64,000 nucleotides of DNA, taken from NCBI RefSeq assembly GCF_037975245.1, contig NC_092565.1:12987499-13051498 (forward strand), written 5' to 3'. Shown here in pieces: positions 1-64,000 of this stretch. The position numbers and the translations under genes were made by a program. Every line of letters starts with the position of its first letter. The stretch's first letter is position 1. The DNA is from Apostichopus japonicus. Its lineage: Eukaryota > Echinodermata > Holothuroidea > Aspidochirotida > Stichopodidae. The notes below the pieces were generated by a model. That model made no database searches and had not been told where the DNA came from. It worked only from the letters and a program-made list of their open reading frames with translations.

Positions 1-3000
1 TAATTTGAATTATTATTTTAAAAGCTTGCCAACTATGTATACCCAATTCACAATGTACAATGAACCATGTAACAGTCTTGCCTCTGTAGACTGAGGTGCG
101 GACTTCTTTGTAGACCACGAGAGCATACGGATATATATATATATTGTTAAAGTAACGCACGGACTGTGTCGTCTTTATTATATTATTTCGTTTACTTTAT
201 AGTTCTCCAAGTGTGACTGCCAGTGGCAGGTCCCCGATATAACTTTAATTTGACTCCGGCCAGCGTCTACAATGTGGAAGGTATTGACATATCATGTAAG
301 ATTAATAATTAAACACAAAATGGACAAAGAAGAAAACCTCTCTAAATGTGTTTTGTTCTTCTCTTGGGAGTCTGATTTATTTTATTTTTTATTTATATCA
401 TCCCCCCCAACCTTTCAATTCCTGGAATTAATCAAAATGGGTAGTCTGTGATTTTATATTGGCCAATGTCCAGGTCTTCATTAAAACCAGAGAGAGGGAC
501 AATGATTTCACATTTCCAAGAATAGAATCAATCACGTGACTTCCTTAAGATAAAAAAATATGGGGGAATAGAAGAGGGGAAAAATAATAATTTCACTCTA
601 GTCAGTAGAGGCCTAAACCATTTTGTTTTAATGGTTAGTTATAGCTGTCAATGAACCATGAATTGATGGGAGTTTTGTTTCGAAATAGATATACAATTAA
701 AAGACTATATATATATCTTTTATTTTGAAAGCTAAGAATGAAAAAAAAAGAAGAAATCAAATTTTCAGCCTAACTGTCAAGATGATGCCACACATTATAT
801 TGTTGCCATGGAAACAAAAAATTAATATCCCGTTGTTCAAGAATTCGTGACTTTGATGAACATGCAAATTAGAGTTTGGTTTGATCTTAAGCAAATGTTT
901 ACAATATTTAGTGCAAAAAACACTGGTTGGAAACAAACTCATCTCGTTTAACACATAAACATTACGAATTTCTCATTTTGGTCCAAATTGATCGCATTTT
1001 GTCCAATGTTGTCGACTGGAATGGATAATTCACGATAGATAGTCTGCCCTGGCATTGTTTTAGACTCGTTGTCCCTTTCCCCTTTTTCTTATCTTTTCCT
1101 TGAGTTTGTTATAGTTTGATTATAATTATAATTATCATTATATTCGATCGTATTCATTCTTTCGTGCCATTCATGTGTTGTTTCCAGCGCAGGTGTGATC
1201 TCGTCAGGGCCATCTTCTTCTTCTTCTTCATTAGAAAACATCGTGTGATTTTCTTGAATCTAAAACATAACAAATACGAAATACAGCACATGGCTCTAGC
1301 AGAAATCAATTTTTTATTTTTGATGTAATTTGGAAACTGTCATATCCAGGGACTGATAATTTCACTCTTTATGAGTCACCGTTAGGTGATCACTCTTTTG
1401 AGGGGTGAATTTATACCAAAGAGTGACTTCACAAAAACAAAGCATAGCAATTTAATCATGGGCTACAAAGTGACAAACAAAATTGCCTGCATGCTTTGTA
1501 CTTGTCTGTAATTGATTTAACCTTCACCGGAATCATTCTCTTTGAATTATAATTATGATAGATCACTAACCACTACTAGTAGTCTCCAAGCCAGCAGGAA
1601 AATAACATAGATAACCCCTAATAAAGTAGCATAAACCAAATCTAAGAAACATCTCGTACTGTATTATATAAGTATAAATATCCATAAAACAGTACCGGTA
1701 TATAGTTTATCGGTTAAACGCATGTAGGAGTTAACTTTAAATATTGAGTCATATAGCATTCTAGTTGCAATTACTTACGAGCTCATCAAGAACGAACCAT
1801 GAGTTTTGAGCTATGACATATAGAACTGTAGATCGGAAACGACAATAAATGAGTCATTTTCAACTTAGTTTTAGAGAACTTGAACTTTCGCATGAGTAAT
1901 CTAAGCTAATATATTTAATTGCCATTCAAATTCATCCATATCATCTTCACGTATAATTCCAGGTTGATAAACAATGTTCATCGCGAAAACAAAATACACA
2001 CATGAAATTCACCATCAGCCATTAGCCATTATTAACAGTTTTTATTACTGTCCCATTATCTTCCAAAGGTAATTATATACAATGTGCATGTTCATCACGT
2101 GAAATACAAACATACAAACTGGATAAACCTTTACGTCATTATACTTAAACTAAACAACGTATAATTTAAATGCCATGGTGATCAATTTTATCCCGAATTT
2201 GTGTTGTTGTTGTTGTATATAACCTTTATTAAGGTTAGTCTTTAAGTAGTAGAACTCGAGCGTAGACTTGTATACATCTATGGATCATTTTGTTCTTATT
2301 AGAAGTGCATAAAATAATAAGTTACCCATGCACAATGTCGTGTAAGGCATTTTTATATACCTCGTAACGGCAGTCCCTTGTTCGTCGTAAAGATATTGTC
2401 TCATTTGGCGTTCGTTGATACAAAGCTCACAATTTCTGATGTGAGTGTTACTGTTAAATGTGGCAAATTAAAAGGGATAATAAACACATAAAATCATTTC
2501 TTACAACAACAGATAGTTATATTATGAAGTGAGACAAATACAACAATCTAACCGAACACGGAATGCCTATAAAATCGCTGCTGTATACAGATAATGTTTA
2601 TAATAGCGATGGGTTGTTTAGGTAAAGGGGGGGGGGGGCTCCGGGAGTGGCTAAACATAAAAAGTGGAGAGGAGGGCAGCAGTAAGTTTACTCCCCGCTC
2701 TCTCACACACATTTGTAACTAGAGACGAACTCCATTACAGCACTTGCTCATTCAGCTGTATTATTTGCATATAGCAATAGAAGTGCGAGGCAATCAAATG
2801 ATTGTTTTTTTTTTTTGGTTGCATTGTTCATATACCCATATTCCGTTGAATTCTCTATGGTATTTCCGAAAACTTTCATAAAAAATTCCCAATTTTAACA
2901 CACTTACCAGTTAAAATGTTGTCGAAACACCATTATGTTGACCTTTAAAAAAGTTTTAGATAAAAAGGAAAAAGGAGTTGACATTTTCAGGGATTTTTTT

Positions 3001-5947
3001 GTTTTGAAAGACAATATTGTTACAAATGTCTCATGTGGCATCTACAGTAGTGCGTTCTTGTGGAGAATATCTCTGGTCATTTGTTTTCTCCACCCCTCCC
3101 CCGCCCCACCTCCCCTCCGCCCTCCTCCACATGCACACTTTTGAAAACTTCCTTAAAGTCACTGATACCCATGAAACGTTTCATGTTAATCAACAGATCC
3201 AGGTTCCCCTGTAACCCAGCTATGTACACTCCTATCCTCAAATATACTCTTAGGAGATCTTTTAGTTAAAACACAAAACCCAAGAAACTTTCTTTATAAC
3301 TTTTGAAGGCTTTATTATAGCTTCTCATAATGATGGTTGCTATTCTTTGAACTTTCGAGTGGCTTAAGTATAGTCCGGCCATTTTTTTTTTTTTTTTTAA
3401 GTACGATTCGTCACTCACGGTAAATATAGTAAGCTTATACTTCAAAGACAGTGCTGTAAAATAGCTTTTTACAACCATGAAAAAACAAATTGTACTGGTC
3501 TGGTCTTTATCAGGTTATAATCTCTCTGTTTTTATCGTTGCTTCCAACTGGATACGATAATAGACATTAACGATGATTTTGATAAAATCTTGGACTAAAA
3601 CAACATACTTTATTGTAAAAATTAAAACGTAGTCGTATGTGAAGCCTAAGATACATAAGAAGGAAGAAGAGAAAACAAAATACTTAATAGGAATATTTGT
3701 GCCTGTAAGCAGTTAGTGTTCTATACATAATATGTCGAAGATCGTTCAAAGAGAATCGCTGAAGGGCAATGTATGAAAAAAAAACAACATATTGTGAGAT
3801 GTTTTAAATAGCATAAATCGTAAATTAAACTGCAAAGATGGATTTATATTAGCTTGAATAAACATGAAAGATTTCTAAAGCTTAAAAGCTAAGAGTTCGA
3901 ATCCTTAAGATATCATATTTTTTTATATTTCTTTATTGTTATGATTATGATTATGATTTCATCCTCATATCCACAAATGCTAATTTCCTTTCGCACGCTA
4001 TCGTTTTAATCCCTTAAAAAGTGATTCTTTAAACAATACATAGGTTTGATGTAATACATGATTTATGACTCCATACAGCATTGAATCAGTTCAAATATAG
4101 CGTAAAGAAAGTATATATGCTAGCAGAAAATGTAAATCGCATTTTTGCAATTTTCAGAGATTCTATAAATAACGAAGGAAAACGAAGTGGGTGGTTGTAA
4201 AGGGGGGGGGGGGATATACACCTGTAATCACCCTGTATCCGACCATGTTCATTATTCAAGCAAGTTTGCAATTAATATAGATAAGAAGTATCCTTTCAGA
4301 TTTTTCACCCAAATATTTTGTTATTTTTACGGAGTATGCAATGATTCTATATTTAGTGAAAATATCACCACTCGGACACACTTATTCTCGCATCAGTGTT
4401 ATAATATACAAAAATGTAAAATAGCTTATCCGGTTTTCAAGCTATTAACATACCAAAAAAAAACGCTTAACCTCTGGATTGCTCCTTTAATTGACGATGA
4501 CGTCGGCTCCTCATTTTATCCATTCGAGTAACTCAAATAAGCTTTACGTTCTTTTAACTTTATTGGAAGAACAACGCATCCTTATAAGGCATTCAATACC
4601 AATCGTGTTTGGAAAAACAAGTATGATCTTATCTCCATATGTATTGTATAGGGAGATGAGATATTGCACTCACCCCACATCAGAAATGTGAGGAAATGCG
4701 ACTGTAACGCTAAGCATACAGCATGCCTTGCCAGACTTAGGCTTACTTCATATCCAATTCAAATTGAATGGTCCTTGCGTGGCCATGGATGTCGTTCCTC
4801 ATCACTAAGGAAGCTCTTAGTACCGCTCTATTTTGGCAAACGGTTTCAAAGTCATCAAGATGAAATTTTAATGAGCCTAATATGTTACAATGAACATTTC
4901 TCAACAACAAAAGTTTAAAAGGTGTGTAAAAATACAACATGCAACATGGACTAATAGCAAATAGGCCTTGTTTTTTGTCTAACGTTCTACGACATATCAA
5001 CATTAAGTTTGTGCCTCATTAATGTTTTAGGATTGTGATGGATCAACCTTCTTTTTCTTCCTGCCATTATTTTCTTTCTTTCCTACCATCTCCTGTTCTC
5101 GTGTCAGGATTAACTGTGCATGACATTTATAATATAATACAAAATAAGCGAAACCATTACACTGCCTCTTGTATACGCATGACTGATTTACGCATATACC
5201 CTTTCAGTAATACAGACACACTGAATACATGTGTAAACATAAAGAATATACTCCGTACTTTACCTTAATGCATATAATGGGGGGGGGGGGGGGGAAACCC
5301 ACTAATTGCTAATTGCATCATTGCATTGCCTGGTTTATATAATCTATGTTAACTGAAGTGTGTATGAGGTAACAACTGTAGCTTAATGATAAACAATATT
5401 TTTGTTTTGCTTCAATATTTTTGGCCTTTTAAACGTTACCTTTTTTTTAGGAATGTATTTTTCTCCCCCCCCCCCCCCCCATCGCCACAAACTTCTAAAT
5501 ACGAGATACGCCTTTTGCTTGCTATTCCTTTTAGGAATACAAATTGTATATATTATACAATTTTTTTCTGAAAAATATGTTTGCAAACTTTCACTGTAGA
5601 AATCATCAAGGCTATTAAAATTTACTTACAAATGGTCACAGAGCTCATAGCTGTGTCGTTCGTGACAGAGCATTTAGAAGAAGCAGATTTAGCAATATGT
5701 CTGCAACAACAGTGTTATGACATACCATGTCATGACATGTGATGTGATGTCATGCCATGCCATGTCATCTCATGATATGTTGAGGTGAATTGAGCCCTTG
5801 TGATCCTTTTTTATTCTGTCTGTTTCGTTTATTTTATATTATTATTTATTATTATATTGTTAGTATATTATTAATATGATATATATTAATATATATATAT
5901 ATATAAAACCACCAGCCACAAATGTTCGTTAGTTCGTTACTTTTGGA

Positions 5948-6168
5948 GTGACTAATGTCTACCAGACTACGGTGGTCCAAAAGAGACATTCAAAATAAAA
6001 CTGGTACATCGAAATTTGACTTTTTATCTCGGAATTTCGACCTTTTGTTATGTGGGAATTTTGACATTTTATCTCGACATTTCGGCTTGAAAAGTCGAAG
6101 GCTAGATGAAGCATTTTTATGTTCAATGTCCCACTTGGACCACCGTAGTCTGGTAGTCATTGCTCACC
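5948..6168. mobile_element. Small TIR element (MITE-like), ~221 bp, near-palindromic
   Basis: The two ends are inverted copies of each other over about 50 bp. Both arms share the block ACTACGGTGGTCC, preceded by CTACCAG and followed by an imperfect GACATT..A..ATAAAA. The interior is also roughly symmetrical: CGAAATTTGAC and TTTTATCTCG on the left mirror a matching pair on the right. No protein is encoded; an open frame through it is only a by-product. I found no clear target-site duplication, so the superfamily is unassigned. Confidence 0.75.
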
Positions 6169-6726
6169 TAGGATCTTCCCCTATGCATACTACACTTTTA
6201 AAGTAAATCGATAGATTTAATTCTTGAGAGGGCTTGTGTATATCATATCGCGTAACTAAACGACACGAGCCTGATTACGCAATCGGCATGCTTGAAAGAC
6301 ATACAGCCATTTTCTGTGACAAAGTAACAAATTATGCTGCTAAGTTAAGCTATTATCATTAACAGTAACCTTCTAAGACAATAAATAAAACAAACGGCAA
6401 GGCTGGAAATATACTAGAATGTGTCCAAATGGTGACGAATGAATGAATTATGACGTCATCGGTGTCAATAATTACGATACTATGCCTTAGTTTCAAAGTA
6501 CCTCATAGATTGTAATGAAGGTTACTGTGGACATGATTACATACATACTGAAAATAAATAAACTGGTGAATATTTCCTTCCCTCTTTGAGAACATCAGGT
6601 TTATTTCCCAAGAGTAAAAATGCCATACTTTTTATGAAATCAATGAAAATATATAACAGAAAAGGAAGTGGGTGGGTTTGGATGTAGGTATCGCAAAGCT
6701 GTTGCAATAGTATAGTTGCACGACAG

Positions 6727-7105
6727 TGTTAAAGTGCTCAGATGTATTGACAGTTACTGTACATGTACGGATAGTTACTTTATATGTATGGATATAGTTA
6801 CTGTATAAGTATGGACAGTTACTGTATATTTATGGGCACGTACTGTATATGTATGTACAGTTAATATATGTATGGGCACGTACTGTATATGTATGGACAG
6901 GTACTGTATATGTATGGGCATGTACTGTATATGTATGGGCAGGTAGTGTTTATATATGTGTATATACTATGAACGTATTGGTGTGTACTATATATTTATG
7001 GGTTTGTACTATACATTTTTGGATAGTTACTATATATGTATTGGTATGTACTATATACGTATGGGCATTTACTATGTATATGTATTGGTGTGTACTATAT
7101 ATGTA
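6727..7105. repeat. ~21-bp minisatellite
   Basis: Degenerate tandem units of the form TACTGTATATGTATGGGCA/C, about 18 copies. Units drift from 'ggacagtt' and 'gggcacg' variants on the left to 'ttggtgtgtac' variants on the right. An open frame rich in Tyr, Val and Trp through the array is an artefact of the repeat. Confidence 0.85.
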
Positions 7106-7340
7106 GGCTTGAAAGGGGAATACAATGTAATAGGGTCAGACGGGAAACGCATTACAAAAGAATATATTCTCGGACAGGGAAAGTGTGTGTAACATACAAG
7201 GGGCAAAAACATTTCTATTTTTTGACAAGGACATTAATATCGTTCGAACAAGGGCTTGTAATACTTGACAAGTGTATGCAATTCTGTACATTGGAATGTA
7301 ATATAAAACCAACACGCTTTAGCGATACTATTATAATACA

Positions 7341-7444
7341 CAGAAACAGATTCAACCAACTTGGATGGTATTTAGACTTCTATGAACGTCATAACCTACA
7401 ATTAGGGACAGAGGAATGGTTTTATGGGCTGTGTTGGCCACGTG
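7341..7444 (+). CDS. Weak candidate for the preceding ligand-domain exon
   Basis: An open frame ends at 7444 with a good donor (G|GTGAGT) in the phase the next exon needs: one base left over, joined to TT at 8061 to make a Val codon. The joined peptide would read ..CWPR-V-IWLVVGG.., which resembles the ARVIVL-type strand that precedes this point in receptor cyclases. Against it: the acceptor at 7340 (CACAG) has no real pyrimidine tract, and the peptide upstream has no recognisable family motif. The start is arbitrary. It may well be chance. Confidence 0.2.
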
Positions 7445-7624
7445 GTGAGTGTTTGCGGTTGATATGTTACACCTTCCATAGGGATTGATTTTTTTTATCA
7501 ACAGGTTGATGCAGACGGTAACTAATCTTCGACCTCTAATTTTTAGAGAAAATTGCTCTCGCACTGTCGATTTTTCTTTATGTTTTACATTTTGATTACA
7601 GATAGAAAACAACATAATTCTATC

Positions 7625-7980
7625 AATCATTCCGTTCATTCGTTCGCTCGGGTTCCTTTGTTCGGTTTCCTTCGTGAGGTTTCCTTGGTTCGGGATCCGT
7701 CGTTCAGGTTCCTCCGTTCAAGTTGTTCGTTCAGTCGCTCATTCGGTTAAACGTTCAGTTCGTTCGACCAAACGATTGAGATCGAAGTCATCTGTATGGT
7801 TCGTTCTTTCGGTTTTTCGTTCAATCGTTCGTTCGGTTCGTCTCGAAAATTGTTCGGGTATATTCGTACATTCGTTCTTCCCGTCTAGTTCGGTTCGTCC
7901 AAACGTCACTTCGTTCGGTTGCTCATTCAAATCTTTTGGGTTCGTTTGGATTCATTCGTTCAATCATTCGAGTGGGATTT
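7625..7980. repeat. TTCG-rich degenerate tandem array
   Basis: About 350 bp of loosely repeated TTCGTTCGGTTC-like units, ending shortly before the first confident exon. It is CpG-rich compared with surrounding DNA because of the repeat unit. Open frames rich in Arg, Ser and Phe on + and in Glu, Arg and Thr on - are products of the repeat. Confidence 0.8.
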
Positions 7981-8060
7981 CAATTCGGTTTTTCTTACTG
8001 TCAAGTTTACAAATCTTTCATCAAAAACCACGTTTTCATTTTTTCTTTATTTTCTTTCAG

Positions 8061-62259
<54,199 letters not shown>

Positions 62260-62611
62260 ATGGGATTAATTTTGATCTGCGAAGCTTACTGGGATTAAAG
62301 TTGATATTGTTAGCTGACTTGGATGAAAAAAAGTGCCAACTATTTTTTACATTATTAGCATTACATTTCCTTTGGTTTTTTTTTTGGTTCAGTTTTTTTC
62401 TGATTTTTTATAGTTTTTATTCATTATGTTTTTGCTGGGAATTATACAGCTGATATTACATGGTTGAATTATATAGCTTAAATGGAAGGGAGAATAGAAT
62501 AACTATCTGTGTGTGCGCTAAGAAGGTGCTGATTTAATCTCCAATTCTAGTATAAAGATGTCAATTGTTAACGATGGTATGATTATGGAAATTCTGATGA
62601 TTACATAGGCC

Positions 62612-62734
<123 letters not shown>

Positions 62735-63554
62735 GGTATTTATCAAAGGGAGAGTAATTAGACATGAAATCATTAGATATATAGAATTATACAGAAAATA
62801 GAGTGACCGAAGTTTACTTGGAGATGTTGTTAAAAGTTAAATTATCTTTTGCAAAATATACTGAATCATTTGCGCCAGTACTGTTTTAGTTCCGCTTCAT
62901 TCAAATGGCTATTTCCTTTTGAATTGGTGAATCTGTGCTTGCTTGTCTATACACTATCTTAGTTTGTTGTACAATGTACCATTTTGTTGGGTATATGCCC
63001 TGGTGCTGCTTCATGGATAGAAATATTCAGAGGTACTGAGTTGCAGGTTGGGCCTCGGGTACAATTAAGTCACCGCCCCCACCCTTTTTAAATCTTCACA
63101 AAGTTATGGTACATTTATGGTCGTATCAAGAATTTTGCTGGTGTACCCCACCCACTCCTCAGCCCCGCCCAACCCCCAAACTCTGTCAATTCTGTTAACG
63201 CCTCTGATTTTCTCACTGTCTTTATAATAGATGTGGAATTGATAATCAACTTTAATCAAAACTATTCGTTTTTACCACTTGACTCTAAGTTACGTTCTGA
63301 ATGTCAGCAAAACGAAGCTGTTATGTAGGTTTTTCTTTCTTTCCAATTATATCAAGAAAAAAATTTAACATTAAATTATACACATATATTTTATTTGCTT
63401 CATAAAAAATATAAGCTTACCTTACGATTCCTTTTTTATTAATTAATTTATCAATTTTTTAATACCTATTGTCTGCAATTATTGTTCTATTGTTTTTATT
63501 TTCCTTTGCCAACGAGTATCGTGTGCTATATGATAATTGTATTTCGTTTAACAG

Positions 63555-63623
63555 TGTGTGCCTCTCCCAGTGCAATAATCATTCCAAGTTCATAGAACTG
63601 AGTGTCAACCTAATACTATTCAG
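63555..63623 (+). other. Possible alternative 3' exon
   Basis: Flanked by TTTCGTTTAACAG and CAG|GTAAGT. If spliced from the donor-like site at 62251, the cyclase would end HP-CVPLPVQ-stop instead of HPVS-stop. It could equally be a non-coding exon or chance; the pyrimidine tract is weak. Confidence 0.2.
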
Positions 63624-64000
63624 GTAAGTGTGTATACATGTTTACAGCTATGAATGATAACTAATATTAAACAAAAATATATTATATATTTACCGAAAAC
63701 ATTTAATCGGTACTTTTATTGTTGTCATTTCGTTTTATGAAGTACAAATCCTGCTCTGAAAGAAATTGTTTCGATTAGGAACGGGTCGAATTGGCGCATT
63801 TAAAATTCCAGATACCCCTGTAATCAGAGCCCTTTCCAACGCCCTTTCTCATTCTGCAATATCCTCATTCAACCTCATTCCAATTCTTGCCCTAATTAAC
63901 TCCTCTCCCTTCTCTGGCAGCCATGAATTCTAAGGTGGGGGGGGGGGGACACCAGCAATTTAAGTAGGACATGATACTCGTAACCAGTAAATTCTGATGC

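Larger units (their letters stand above)
1..8060. other. Upstream region / 5' intron sequence, no confident exon
   Basis: This 8 kb should contain the missing 5' exons of the cyclase or a large intron, but I could not recognise any ligand-domain motif with good splice sites apart from one weak candidate ending at 7444. It holds G/C homopolymers (around 2629-2638, 4201-4212, 5279-5294, 5465-5480), a CATGT-rich patch (5705-5775), a TIR-bearing MITE (5948-6168), a ~21-bp minisatellite (6727-7105) and a TTCG-rich array (7625-7980). Everything else looks like ordinary AT-rich non-coding sequence. Confidence 0.6.

Noticed and set aside
3885-3910. tRNA B-box-like GAGTTCGAATCC
   Set aside because: No A box or cloverleaf upstream; not supported as tRNA or SINE.

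Overview
The window reads as animal (metazoan) genomic DNA. It is AT-rich and intron-rich, crowded with (TA)n, (ATG)n and homopolymer tracts, and littered with transposon remnants. Its one confidently readable host gene is a receptor-type (membrane) guanylyl cyclase on the + strand, present from the middle of its extracellular domain to its stop codon. The family, the long introns, and the Penelope-like, hAT-like and Tx1/L1-like elements suggest a marine invertebrate, possibly an echinoderm or other non-vertebrate deuterostome. That placement is inference, not something the sequence proves.

The cyclase is assembled from 17 exons (8061 to 62259). All 16 introns are GT..AG, and the splice phases match at every junction, giving one open frame of 1151 residues plus stop. 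In order the exons encode the distal half of the ANF/periplasmic-binding-like ligand domain (with seven N-glycosylation sequons and the juxtamembrane Cys pair), one transmembrane helix, a kinase-homology domain, a dimerisation coiled coil, the class III cyclase catalytic domain with the guanine-specifying Glu and Cys, and an unusual ~293-residue Ser/Thr/Asn/Lys-rich C-terminal tail. The signal peptide and N-terminal half of the ligand domain are not recognisable in 1-8060; one weak exon candidate ends at 7444.

Intron 9 (27850-51280, 23.4 kb) interrupts the kinase-homology domain and is the most unusual part. Its core, about 30.86-51.06 kb, looks different from everything around it. It has almost no TA microsatellite and many TACTGTACAGTA-like motifs. 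It is bordered by imperfect inverted repeats (sharing CTTAGGTTTACCT) that abut TA tracts on both outer sides. Inside it lie a 5'-truncated Penelope-like retroelement (reverse transcriptase plus GIY-YIG) with a 13-bp target-site duplication and a hammerhead-ribozyme-like motif; two hAT-like MITE copies whose 8-bp target duplications are paired crosswise around 1.7 kb of other sequence; several tandem duplications; a foldback minisatellite; and weak but suggestive exons of small nested genes, one reading inward from each end.

The remaining introns hold a decayed Tx1/L1-like LINE (intron 3), a four-copy TA-rich macrosatellite (intron 4), long TA and ATG tracts, a U2-snRNA-like fragment (intron 10), a recent 250-330 bp tandem duplication (intron 11) and SINE-like tails. 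Downstream of the stop there is repeat-rich sequence with one possible small extra exon.
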